DNA from: Parapristionchus giblindavisi
Taxonomy: Eukaryota > Nematoda > Chromadorea > Rhabditida > Diplogasteridae
NCBI GenBank assembly: GCA_943737045.1
Contig: CALSFV010000223.1
Coordinates: forward strand, 992,001-1,056,000
Reading direction: 5' to 3'
DNA length: 64,000 nucleotides
The translations under genes were made by a program, and so were the position numbers. Numbering within the stretch: the first letter of the stretch is position 1; each line of letters starts with the position of its first letter. This document shows, one piece after another, positions 1 through 11,422 of the stretch. The notes beneath the pieces were generated by a model, which was not told the DNA's origin, did not search any database, and saw only the letters and a list, made by a program, of their open reading frames with translations.

Positions 1-49
1 GGGTCATCGTGCGGGGTATACGGTAGGTCGACAGTAATCAATCGATAAT

Positions 50-3000
50 CTAGGCCTTGGTCTTGTCGTCAGCGATACCCTCGGCAAGGAAGAGCTTGGC
101 CACGTTCTCGCCAGTCACCTGAAACAGAGAGAGATCAAAGATCAACCAATCGATAAAGAGATATTATCGATTGATTACCTTGGTGGCGAAATCGCAAAGA
201 GCTTGCGTGTCCAGAGATGTGAGCAGGGCGTCCAGCATACCGTTGCGGGTACCGAGCACGGGTCCCTGCAAATAATCAATAATTAAAAGTATATTGATTA
301 CATCATGGAAAAAATCAATAAATCAATGACAAAACCTATTGAGTTAATTTGGTCCAATAGACTAATCATGAAAATGATATCAACATAATGTTCGAGATGT
401 ATAACCGTAACCTGACCATATACCATTGATTCATTACCGTAACCAGAAAATTTCTACAGTAACCACAACTACCGTAACGAACAAATTCTCACCTTCATCT
501 TGCGGATATCGTCGATGGAGAGGGCGGGCTCGCCACGCGCACGTCGCTGCTCGTTCTCGAGCTCCTGCAACGAAGCGAGCGTATACGGTAAACAGTAAAA
601 TATCGATCAAAATGAGCAATATCGTCACTGCCTATTGTCGACAATACCTATCTTTTATATGCAGTACATTTATAATTAAAATTATTTTCATTATTTTCAC
701 AATTATTTTTATTACAATCGGCTACAGCCACGGACATTCATCACTCAACGCTTATCTATATCACTCGTGTTCTTTGTTGATGTAATAAAGAAATATTTTA
801 ATAAAAAAGCCAATTTCCTTTCCTTTCCTGCTTATCATCACGCGTTTCATTGTATATTCATGAATACGTATAAATATTATTATATTATTATTAATCATCC
901 TCACCCTCTTCTGCATCTGGTTGTTGACGTTGGCGTCGTGCTTCTGCTTGTCCATCTGGTACTTGGAGAAGGCCTGCAAGGGAAGTATTATTATTATTAT
1001 TATCATTATTATTATTAATATTATTATTATTATTACTATTATGGAAAAGGCCTGCAAGGAGAATCATTGATCATTGAGATTATATTATTATGATTATTAC
1101 TGGAAATAAATCAGACATCATATCAATCGCCCACCGCCCATCACTCGCCTTCATTAGCAGTGCGCTACGCGCAATCACCGGGTTGACTATACATACTTTT
1201 CGTTCACAATCAATAAGTAAATGAGGCTAGTAGATAGCAGATACATAGATATCGATTATTTATCATCGCTTCTCATCTCATTTTACTATTGCATTCCACA
1301 CAGTCTACCACGCTTATATACAAGAGATTGCTTGAGATAAAGAATAGGACCAACTGAATAGCCTATTGCAAACTAGTACAACTCAACACATCGGAGCGAA
1401 AAGTACATTTCAAACTACTTATTATTATCACTATCAATGCCTAGAAGGAGAATATTGATATTGTCAAATAGCCCCAGGAAGAGAAAAAATTAAATTCCCG
1501 ATGAACGCTGATTACGAAGCCTGGCCACATTTTGGGTCATTCTTGTTTTGTTTGCAAATCATACATTTTCATACGTAAACACAACTGCACGCAATACAGA
1601 TGGAATAATTTGTATGCTATGCGAAGCAATCAAGTAGTTTACCGCATGAGCTTACAACCACGCGCCGTCATAAGCATAGGTCGAATAGCTAGGTTATCGG
1701 ATTTTAAAATGCGGTCAGGTTTTTCAATTTTAGCCAAATTTGGCTCAAAATGCGGTCAGGTTTATCGATTTTGGGGAAATTTTTGGCTCAAAATGCGGTC
1801 AGGCTTGGTACTTTGTAACATACTTTTCGACCTATGGTCATAAGCAGTTCGCTACGCGCAATCACCGGGTTGAATATCCGTACCGTTCCGTTTAATGATA
1901 CGTACAAGCACTAACTAGCAATAACTTTGTGGAATGCCCTCTGAAAAATGACGTTTAGTTGAAATTTTTGAAAAAAAAGTAAAAGCCCCCTGTAAAATTA
2001 GCCATTTTTCGTTCGGATGCACACTGTAGAATCGAGCTCCAGGTACCCCGCCCATGTATGAACTAGAGGCTCTAGTCGAAGGACGAAAAGTAAGTTACGA
2101 AACATTGGGATTGGAAACCGGGCCACATTTTGAAACTCCTATGAATTCAAGTGAAAAAAGACGGGAGAATTCTCACTGATACTAAAGGATGTCCTATTCC
2201 TTTAAATATAAAGCTGAAAAATGTTCTAAAACTTTATCGTGTCCCATTAATCAATCAATAATCAATCAATAAATATTACCGTACCTGGATCGACTTGTTC
2301 ATCTCATCAATGTTCACCATCATGCTGCGGATGCACTTTTCGAGCGATCTGAGCAATTATCGATTACTACATTTATTAAATTATTAGTGTATTTCAATTA
2401 AAATAAATTTTAATGTCAAAAAGCGGCGAAGAAATTAATTAAAATCGGACCTGTTGGATTACTGTTTCATAAAGCTTAGAAAACCGAGATAGCAAATAGC
2501 AAAAACTATTACCGCTTGGTGCCGAGCTCGAGGTGTGATCCGAGCTTCTCGTTCAGACGGAATGAGGGCGCGAGCGAGAGCTCGGCGATCATCACGTTTA
2601 CCTAAAATATAAACAATGTAATAATAATAATAACAATAATAATAATAATATCCTTTATAAAATCTCTTAAAACATGTAGTTGCATTTTCTGAATATCAAC
2701 GATATTTTATATGAAAAATGATCAAAACGGTAAACCAGTAGAGTTCATGTTTCAGCACAATCATAAAAAAGAATCACCAACCAAGTGGGAGTTCTTCACG
2801 ATGAGTGGCAGCTCCTCGAACATGTTCTCGAAGGTGATGCCGGCTGCCTTAGTCCTGCAATTGATCAATAATAATATAGTACACCGAACCACTGGCATCA
2901 CAGCATTTATTTCATTTTTTTAAATTAAAAATTGCCATTAAGAGTGGCAGTAGTAGTCATCTCGTTATTCAACACCTACTTTACCGCGTCATCTGGTCAC

Positions 3001-3095
3001 TACAAATTGCAATTTCTTAACTACATTCACAATAGCCAGCCATGTCCATGTCCATGGAGAACCCAGCCATGACTCATCGCACCAATGTGATAAAG

Positions 3096-3130
<35 letters not shown>

Positions 3131-5070
3131 CAATGTATATTATTGGTTTACATCTATCGATTAGCTGACACTCACTTCTCGGGAGACCAGTCCCCGTTGT
3201 GGAACATCTCGATGGCGGCAGTGGACAGACGGTAGGCGGTCAGCGAGAGTTGTCCCTGGCGGGTCTTGACCGGATCTGAGAATATCGATTGAGTACCGTA
3301 ATCGAGGGATCAAAGGGGTTGTGTTCAAACTTGGCGGACCTCCTAAAATGTTCTAAAAACTGGCAGGATTTGTAGAAAACAGAAAATGATGATAATATGT
3401 AGTCTCTAGAACAAATTCGATTTATTTTTTCCTAATTTTTGATGCCCTAATCTAAGCTAAACAGAATACGGTAACTCACACGCCATGGATACAGTATTGT
3501 CCACTCAGTATAATACCGTAATCCACATACCGTATATCAGCACGACTCCGTCGGTGACGCTGCTCTGGTAGTCGAACAGTGATTCGGCCATGTCGGGAGT
3601 GAAGCAAGCGCCGAAGGGGTATGCCTGTAGATAGTTAGGTACGGTAAGTATCATTGATTGACTGGATAATTTAATATAATTAAACGACAAAGAATTGACA
3701 TTACTACATTATCATTGCAATAAGATCATACAATGAAACGTAAATACTGCCGCTTTAATATTCGTCCACTTTGATACAAACAGTTGTTTCGTTTTAATGA
3801 ATATTGTGATATTTGAGCAGTGGGCTTGCCGAATACATTTATGAAACGAGAAAAATAAATAAATGATTCGCAAAATAATATGAACGCGGTTTTGTAAAAC
3901 TGGCATACGGTAGGATTTAATATAGTATAAAAGTTTGGCCCGGTTATCTCAGAATAAATAAATGAGCCCACCTGGTAGAAACCGACGAGCTCGTAGTCGA
4001 TGTTCATGTGTCTGCAACGACATCGCTTTGATTAAAGATGCAAGATCAAACTACACAATACAGTTCAAACTACAAAGTACAGTTCAAACTACAAAGTACA
4101 GATCAAACTACAAAACACAACACACATACCTGAACTTCCTCAGCATGTCGAGCATCTCGGCCTGCTTGAGCTCCTCGTTCTGCTGATTCTGCTGATTGGA
4201 CACCTCGTCGTTGTCCATCATCGGCTCCGATCGAGCAGTCTGGAATAATAATATTATTAATAATATTTATAATAATAATAATAATAATATTTATAATAAT
4301 AATAATAATAATAATCAAATATGTTTATTATTATTAATATTAACATTATTTCCGAGACTGTCTGGAATAACAAAACAAATTTATATAATTATTAATATTA
4401 GTAGACTTATTGCCCATCGGACGTAATGTGTCCAAACTGGAGCGTATAACAGGAAAAAGCGAATAATTTTGTTGTAGTTTTCAATAATTTTTTGTAGTTT
4501 GTACTAGGAAAATAACGGATAAACGAACAGGGAAGCAGTTGGTGATCTCCAGACGTCCGTCCTCGACGGCCACGAGACCGGTGAGAAGACCGTGGCAAGC
4601 CTCGCCAGCAATCTTAAAGTATTAAATATTATGTCTGTCAAATCGTCTTCATTTACATTCGTTTTTACTTGCTGAAACATCTTCACGATGTATGATAAAG
4701 AAATAAATAAAAATGTCTGATCATTAGAGATAGATTTGGGAATGTCAAATCGTTGAATGTTAATGTTCGTATCGCATATTCGTATGTTCAAATCGCAGAA
4801 CGTCAAAAATAGGGACTGTAATCCTTTACTGTGTAACCACTGAAGATAAATTCGGAAATGTCAGGGATACCAGGTAGCAAAAATAACTTGCAACAATAGC
4901 ATTATTGATAGTTCTAGTTAAAGAATTAGCTAAGCCAGTCAATATAACAGAAAATGAACCTCGCTCATGCCAGCGTACAGCTCGCTGTCGACGTGCTTGA
5001 CGATCTTCATTACGACGAGCGAATCGACTTGAACGTAGTTCACATTCGGGGCAGATATTTGCGCCATCAT
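50..5070 (-). CDS. eif3h: Eukaryotic translation initiation factor 3 subunit H, complete, 13 exons
   Basis: Subunit of the eIF3 complex, which recruits the 43S pre-initiation complex to mRNA in the cytoplasm. Exons in transcript order: 4960-5070, 4529-4612, 4130-4239, 3972-4011, 3531-3624, 3176-3275, 2782-2854, 2513-2601, 2285-2348, 905-973, 493-564, 179-265, 50-118. Joined they give 353 codons plus TAG, matching the usual length of about 350 residues. Family signatures seen: VQVDSLVVMKIVKH near the start, GLLTG...LEITNCFP, the MPN-domain segment HMNIDYELVGFYQ, SVTDGVVLIYDP, TFENMFEELPLIVKNSH, and the C-terminal ENVAKLFLAEG. The MPN domain lacks the JAMM zinc ligands, as is normal for subunit h. 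Start: two ATGs in a row (5070 or 5067), 8 nt after an acceptor-like TTGCAG. Every intron is GT-AG and frame is kept at all 12 junctions. Intron 10 (974-2284) is long and holds a MITE. The P450 gene lies about 500 bp upstream on the same strand. Confidence 0.95.
1675..1836 (+). mobile_element. MITE of the CATAGGTCGAA family, copy 1, in eif3h intron 10
   Basis: Ends are CATAGGTCGAA and TTTTCGACCTATG (inverted). The interior is two to three copies of a roughly 42-bp unit containing AAAATGCGGTCAGG. Other copies: 27038-27193, 44232-44389 and 62113-62398. The same ends also occur inside the large interspersed repeats. Confidence 0.75.
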
Positions 5071-5572
5071 GGTGGACCCTGCAATGACACTGCCAATCTT
5101 ACGACGAGTCCTACCCGAAAAGACTTAAAAACGGTCAAAACAAGAGAAAAATAAGGTTAATTTAAGTTTAAGTTGGTTACAAGTCCCGATTTGGAAGTTA
5201 TTGGGATTATGGATATGATTGAGCAAGAAAGAATAAGAATTTAAACATGAAAATAAAGAAAAACGAAATAACGAAATTCAGCAGAAATTGGTGTATGAGC
5301 TGGTGCAAAGAGTGCATTGCTCTGACGAGGTTTCTTACCCGTACCCTATTTGTACACCTAAAGAACTATCACGAACTGATTTTTCACAAAATTTCAGAAA
5401 ATTTTTTCTGATTTGAAAATAATTATGTTTTTGTAATGAAAATTACTTTATTTCTTTCCTTTAATTTGTTTATTACTTATTATGACAGGTAATACACATT
5501 TCAAACAATATTTATCATTCAAAATGATAATTGTACGTACAAATTGGCAATTGGTTATTCAACTTTACAAGT
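5071..5572. other. Intergenic region between P450 3' end and eif3h 5' end
   Basis: About 500 bp, A/T-rich, with no coding potential seen. It holds the P450 3' untranslated region and probably the eif3h promoter. The two genes are co-oriented, but the gap is larger than the roughly 100 bp typical of nematode operons, so an operon is possible but not supported. Confidence 0.6.
5469..5474 (-). promoter_or_regulatory. Candidate poly(A) signal AATAAA of the P450 gene
   Basis: AATAAA on the minus strand, about 100 nt after the P450 stop codon, in an A/T-rich 3' flank. Confidence 0.5.
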
Positions 5573-8500
5573 TTACTTGTTTTTTGTTCGATCATGAACA
5601 ATAACCGTGTAGGGTTTGGGGGATCTAGTGAATCCAAATACAACGTTCAATTTGGGAGGGACAACCGAAGTGGACGAGAATGACACATGTTGCATAAAAG
5701 TGGTTAGCAGGACAAAAATCTCCATCCTCGCTAGATTCTCGCCGAGACACGATCGTTTTCCCACTGAGAACGGAGTCACACGAGGGTCCTGAAATCATTT
5801 TAATTTAAAAAAAAATATTTTTAGTTAGTTGGGAAAATTATTTGTCACAAATTATAGACAAATGAAGCAATTGTTGGTATCCATGTTTCATGCAAAACTA
5901 CATTCTTTTTTTTCAAATTCTGTTAACTACTGGAAATAATTATATAAATATGTTTCGAGAGCAATCATTCTGTGACAGAGAAAAGATCAAGCGAAATAGA
6001 CAGAGCGCGCTAGTTTTTTTATCATCTTTTTGGGGAAACCTTTACCTTGACGAAGTCTCCATTGTCATCAAGGAACCTATCAGGGCAAAAGTACTCTGGC
6101 CGCTCGAATTCTTCGGGGTTCATGTGCACAGCTTGGAACTGCGGAATGACTGTCGTTCCCGCTTTCAATCTGTGTCCTGCAAAAGTCGGCTACCGTAACC
6201 TTGCACCTTGCCAATACTCACCATCTACCGTAGTATCGTACACCACTCGGCGGAAGATGTTTAGCGGTAGGATATTGGCAAGACGCTGAATCTCTTGAAT
6301 AGCTGCGCAACAGTACGGTAGCGACCTCTGATCTTCCATCCGGATAATCTTCAATCAATCAATATTTTGCCCATTACCGTAATCAATCGATACCGTACCC
6401 TGTCTCCGATTTTGTCGTCGATTTCCTTCTGCATTTTCCTCTGCACTTCAGGATAATTGATCAGATAGTGAATACCGTATCTCATTGTGGTTACGGTAGT
6501 CTCGAAGCCGGCTCCCCATATATCCGAGGCAGCTTTTCCCAGTTGATGTCGTGTGAAAGTTCCTGCAGTTATAATTGCAAATATATTTTAAGTTTTGTTC
6601 GTTGTCAAAAACTGATAGTTTTTGGCCCATGATTTATCTATTGATATACAAATATTGATTTTCATTATTTAAAAATTAAAATGTTGAGCGTGGACTTGAG
6701 TCCCTCTAACACCCACAGCGTTCTCATGACTTTCAAAGCAAGAACGACCGCTCAACATACAAACTCTCTCGAATACAATGGTCTCTCCTTTGTCTTGCTT
6801 TGGAAGAAAAATGGCTTGGACCAGAATACTGTGCGCCATAGACCATGTCCAAGAACTTTGCCAAACTGATTGCCGCAAATGTGACGTCGCAAGCGTTTGA
6901 GCGGGGGGAGGGGGATTTTTTGTACGTATCGATTTATTGATCATTAATATTTCATTTATTTTCTATATTATTTCATTAATACATTAATATTTCTTTCACA
7001 GATTTTGCGGCATTTCGAATTACTATTCGTGATCTCGCAAATAAATATGTATTGCCTACTACGCAGTCAGAATTAATGTTCGGTGCACACCAAATCGAAT
7101 ATAATGCCAGTGAAACCTATGTGGATGCAGATGCATGAACGTTGGCAAATCGTATGCCGACAAACCACAGTGTTCTGGTTCAAGCCATTTTGTTTCCATA
7201 GCCAGACAAGCGAAAGACGATTGCATTTGAGAGAGTTTCTATGTTGAGCGGTCGTTTTCGCTTTCAAAGTCTATAGAACATTGTGAAACGTGATGTTGCT
7301 AGCGTAAAACTTCGCGTTTGCCAATATTCCTCCCATACGTTTGTCACGTCACGTTTGCCACCATTCATGGATACCCACAGAACACAGCGAACCTTCAAAT
7401 CATTTATTTTCCTGTGTAAGAAAGCAAGGGGATGGTATGGGCTTCTTCTTATCACGTTAAACGGGGTCAGGAAAACTAGTCTTCGTATGCCTTATTCATG
7501 CTATTTTGGTGCACAGGCACACCTCGAGCGCCAATTTTACTCTCCGCGTAGTCAGTACTCTCTCACCGACAGAGTAAGCGAGAGAGCATGGCCAGAGCGG
7601 ACAGTTTCAAGTTAGCTCTGGTGTGCATTTGAATATTTCCAACAGTCGTTTGGGTGAGGCTTTTCCCCATTTTTTTAACCGATCCGCACCTTTTGCCTGC
7701 AAATCTATGTTACCCACCCGCATTTTTGGTGTGTGATATACATGCAGACCATCACTGTAAGCATGCAGTTTAAGCATTTTTCTAGTTTCTTCAATTTTGA
7801 ATTTTGAAATCACCAAAACTGTAAACTGACCCAATTCCTCGCCCTTGTCCTCTCGCCGCCGCATCTCTTTCAAGTATGCTTGCACATAGCAATTCGGTTC
7901 GTCGTCAGGTCCAAGCGCAGCTGCCGCCTCGTCTACCTCCTTTAAATGAAAAAAATGAAAAAAAGAGAAAAAGGAAAACGGAAAAAAGGGAAATGAAAAG
8001 GGAAAAAGAATTAAAGATTCGCTCTTTTTCTCCCAAACTGTACCCAAACACCACACCGATATTGGTATACTAGTAACGGACACCCATCGATCCCCTCATC
8101 AAATCAAATCAAATCAAATAATTTTATTCCTGTATAAGAATGGTACGGGATGGTATTCAGTACTTCTTATCACGTTATACGAGGTCAGGAATGACTAGTC
8201 TTCTTACACCAAAGACGTCGGTCCAGTGGATCGTTCGGTTAGGAAACACTTGAGAAGATAACTCACAATCCAAGATTGAACACGATCAAAACGAACACAG
8301 CGAATTCGGGTACCATGCGAAAGACGAACTAGTAGAGACTTGCAACAATTGGAGATACGGCGGTCTTGTTGTGTAGACTGTCGCCGGACTTCAACTCTAT
8401 CTACTAATTACGGAGCGAAAGACATTTCGACCGCTCAGCACGAATGAAAGAGAGGGAGGTCATGTCATACCATTTCGTGTTATGCACGTTATGTTATGAT

Positions 8501-11422
8501 CTATCTTAGGATGTAACAAAGAATAAGTATAAGATATTTGTTTTTAATGAAATCCACTCTCATGTCTAACTCAACAACGCTTCCTCAACAAGCATCGGTG
8601 GTTCAGTGGTAGAATGCTCGCCTGCCACGCGGGCGGCCCGGGTTCGATTCCCGGCCGATGCAATCTTTTGTTTGCAACCAAGAAAACACTATATTACACA
8701 GTAATATTATAGGAGGTGTACAATTACATGCCATGTAACTTTTAAAGTATAAAAACCTGCAAAATACCTTATTGACTATCGCTTCAATTTGATCGTTTAG
8801 TCGAATCAATTTTCCGAGTTTGCCACCGAACAGAAAATCGATATGGCGAACAGGCGGAATAACTTCAATCAACATCACGAATAGGCATATAGCGAGGGGA
8901 AACATCTGTAAGTGGTAAGAAAAGGCAAATTCCGTTATTCAAGGATAATACAGAATTATCAATGGCAGTAATAGGCAATGCTCTGGTAAAAAGTTGAGGA
9001 AAGTGAAGAAATCAGAGAGAACTCTCCTCGTTTCGCACTCTCTCTCGTCCTTTTTCGTTTCGTTTCTTTTCTTTTTGTCACTTTTGTACGCCACATGACG
9101 TTAGCACATATCAGTCTTCATACTTTACTACTTTGAAAATTCGTTGTAAACTATGAAAAATATAAATTCAAAATTCAAAATATAAAATTTAAATTTGCTC
9201 TACCTCATCAAAGAGTTGTCGAACCCTTGCGAATAGCGGATCGTCGAATTGCAAAGTCTTTCCAAAATCCAGTCTCCAGATCGTGTTAGCCACAGCGGCC
9301 TGTGCAGCAAATTTAAGTAAATTTTCTGTGTGAGCGAGTTTTGTAATTGCCATGACGTTAATTTGCATCATTGAAATGCCGACAAAAAGCGGTCATTCCG
9401 GAGCGAATAACGCCAAAAATGTATATACATGTACGAGGAGTATTTTTTTCATTTACAATTCTCTGTTTTTCCCCATTTCTATAGTAACATATATCATGAT
9501 TTTGAAAGACCATCAAGATATACAAGAATGATGAACCGATGAATAGAAGAAAGAACTGAACCTCATTGATTTATGAAAGACCCCCGCTATGACCCACCCC
9601 AACAATGTGCGAATGTGATATTCATTATTATTATATACCATGATGTTTGGCGTGACATCGATTTCCTTTCCATCCTCAGCCTTCCATCGGGTCACAGCCT
9701 CGTGGGCGTACGCACTGACACAATCCTAAAGTTCAAAGTTCAAAGATCAGAGATCAAAGATCAAAGTATTTTTTTTTAAACCTCTACGGCCGACGTGCCA
9801 AAACCAACGTCTCTGAGCGCGTGCAAGGCGAATCTTCGTTGTTCCTTAAAGATCAAAGATCAAAGTTCAAGATCAAAGATCAAAGATCAAAGATCAAAGA
9901 TCAAGATCAAGATCAAAGATCAAAGTTCAAAAGATCAAAAGATCAAAGATCAACCTTCCACATTTCATTTGCGTTCATGACCAGTCCGAAATCGCCTCCG
10001 ACCGCCAGCCGATTAAGCTCCTTCCCGACCATTCTTTCGGCGAACGCGTCGCCCTCTCGAACAACCGCATCCATCATGACCTTAAAGGATCACCTAATTT
10101 TACTCTCCGCTCTGGCAACACACTCTCTCGTAGACAAATAAAGCTAGAGAATGTGGCCAGAACACATCGTTTCAAATCACCTTGGGGTGTTGCTTTAAAG
10201 GATCACCCGAGCTAATGTTACTCTCTATTCTGGCAACACTCTCCCACTTTCTTTGTCTGCGCGAGAGCATGGCCAGAGTCGAATTAGATTGGTACATTAT
10301 TACCTAACTTATTAAATTGTATAATTTTACTTTCAATGTGCATGCAAACCTATAACTAATCTATTGTATGTATTTTGTTTCTTGTTACTTTCTCGGCGGT
10401 TGTTTCCCCGTTGATCTTTGATCTTTAAACTGGACCTTATGATCAGCAATGAAGACCATTGGGGTTGGTACCCAGAGAGTGAAGACGTTACCGTACCTTT
10501 GCTTCCATTCAAGCATTTTCTGAAAAAATAAAATCTTTTCTTAGACGATTTATTTTTGGTTGTTTTTTTGTTATCAAAATAGAAAAAAATGCCTTTTCTA
10601 AATCGTAATATTTATTTCTTTACTTATTTATTCCATCAATGTACATATATTCATAAACATATTGTTGCATCGGGAAAGAGGGAAGATGGATTTCACTGTT
10701 AGCGTTATATGTACATGTATTTATACAATCAAATGCCAACGGAGGAACTGAGGAATGCCCATCCATTCATCTAGTCTTATCACTTGATAAGAATGAAGCA
10801 TTAGTATTAGAGTTGGCAATAATGCACTATTCATTGCGGGCCCGCAGAGCGGTGTAATTCATTGCGGGCCCGCAAACTCGGATGGTGCGGTGTAAAATCA
10901 TTGCGGGCCCGCAATGGCATTGCGGGCCCGCAAAGTCCTTTTCCTCTCCGAGAGAATGAAGAGAGAAGGAAGAGGAGAGGAAAATGACTTTGCGGGCCCG
11001 CAATGCCATTGCGGGCCCGCAATGATTTTACACCGCACCGTTCGAAATTGCGGGACGCAATGATTTCACACCGCATTGCGGGCCCGCAATCACTAGCAAT
11101 GAAAAGCCAATTTCTTTGCGGGCCCGCAACGTCCGAATTGCCAACTCTAATTAGTATTATATAATCGACTCTTGAGAAATAGTAGAGGCTTTCAACACAT
11201 ATTATATAAAAATCAATAGAAAGTCATTTCTCGATACTTTTAAATCCGACATTATCACGCACCCACCTTATCAAGTGCCTCGCTATCACCCGAGAACAGA
11301 CTCAGCACATTTCCGATCACGGGCAGTGGAGGAGGACCGGGAGGCAGGCCACTCAGACGATTGATCAGGAGTGAATAACACAGTCCGACGACGCCGATCG
11401 ATAGGAGGATGTAGATCAACAT
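5573..11422 (-). CDS. Cytochrome P450, CYP2-clan (nematode CYP33-like), complete, 12 exons
   Basis: Haem-thiolate monooxygenase anchored in the ER membrane; substrate unknown. Exons in transcript order: 11267-11422, 10436-10519, 9955-10080, 9782-9844, 9639-9725, 9204-9299, 8768-8905, 7831-7939, 6399-6562, 6222-6348, 6046-6176, 5573-5788. They join to 498 residues, the normal length. Visible parts: N-terminal hydrophobic anchor (residues 1-21), proline-rich hinge LPPGPPPLP (about 26-34), helix C WKEQR (W121, R125), I-helix AGFET (304-308), K-helix ExxR (E360, R363), PDRF (415-418), and the haem loop [10 protein letters not shown] with Cys441 (434-443). All key residues are present, so the gene looks functional. 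A splice acceptor (TTCCCAG) directly precedes the ATG. Introns hold GATCAAA heptamer repeats, several hairpin MITEs, a hAT-type MITE and a tRNA gene. The family-level name is an inference from overall resemblance. Confidence 0.93.
6680..7380. mobile_element. Fold-back element(s) in a P450 intron
   Basis: The segment at about 6700-6860 and the segment at about 7140-7275 are inverted copies of one another (both contain GTTGAGCG, a heptamer-rich core and a block matching the other on the opposite strand). The flank at 7270-7375 ends in a short inverted repeat with GTCACGTCACG, related to the small fold-backs at 61508-61641 and 63405-63542. Exact ends are unclear. Confidence 0.55.
7397..7495 (+). 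repeat. Dispersed repeat, copy 1
   Basis: Shares TTATCACGTTA, a GGGGTCAGGAA-like block and ACTAGTCTTC with 8110-8215 in the same P450 intron. Not identified. Confidence 0.5.
8110..8215 (+). repeat. Dispersed repeat, copy 2
   Basis: Second copy of the element at 7397-7495, preceded by a short AAATC tandem repeat. Not identified. Confidence 0.5.
8592..8662 (+). tRNA. tRNA-Gly (anticodon GCC)
   Basis: 71 nt with a perfect 7-bp acceptor stem (GCATCGG/CCGATGC), A box GGTTCAGTGG, anticodon loop CTGCCAC with anticodon GCC, T-arm GGTTCGATTCC, and discriminator A. A pol III T-run (TTTT) follows about 4 nt later. It lies in a P450 intron on the opposite strand. It is intact and should be functional. 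Confidence 0.96.
9728..9955. repeat. GATCAAA heptamer arrays flanking P450 exons
   Basis: Tandem or near-tandem GATCAAA with variants (GTTCAAA) at 9728-9768 and 9846-9955, on both sides of the 63-nt exon 9782-9844 and touching the donor of the next exon. The same heptamer recurs at 11428-11450, 19812-19922, 20600-20716, 26758-26838 and 55895-55920. Confidence 0.85.
10081..10290. mobile_element. Two adjacent hairpin MITEs (TTAA-flanked family)
   Basis: Each is a near-palindrome of about 100 bp built on TGGCAACACTCTCTCGC and its complement GCGAGAGAGTGTGGCCA, with TTAAAGGATCACC at the left ends and GGTGTTGCTTTAA at the right. Relatives: 7545-7620, 11620-11720, 20400-20490 and 26540-26625. Confidence 0.65.
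10808..11149. mobile_element. hAT-type MITE with GGGCCC palindrome array
   Basis: Flanked by an exact 8-bp direct repeat ATTAGTAT (10800-10807 and 11150-11157). Terminal inverted repeat is TAGAGTTGGCAAT, which fits the hAT YARNG start. Interior: eight perfect GCGGGCCCGC sites plus one degraded site, and a long hairpin centred near 10960. It sits in the first P450 intron (10520-11266). No coding sequence. Confidence 0.85.

Noticed and set aside
5071..5572. P450-eif3h operon
   Set aside because: Same strand, but the gap is about 500 bp and the products are unrelated; nothing in the sequence specifically supports co-transcription.
7607..8083. 158-residue minus-strand ORF as a separate gene
   Set aside because: Its core is P450 exon 7831-7939; the rest is intron read-through with poly-Phe/Ser stretches.
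10830..11130. CRISPR-like array of GCGGGCCCGC repeats
   Set aside because: Spacers are not uniform, the host is eukaryotic, and the region is bounded by hAT-type TIRs and TSDs.
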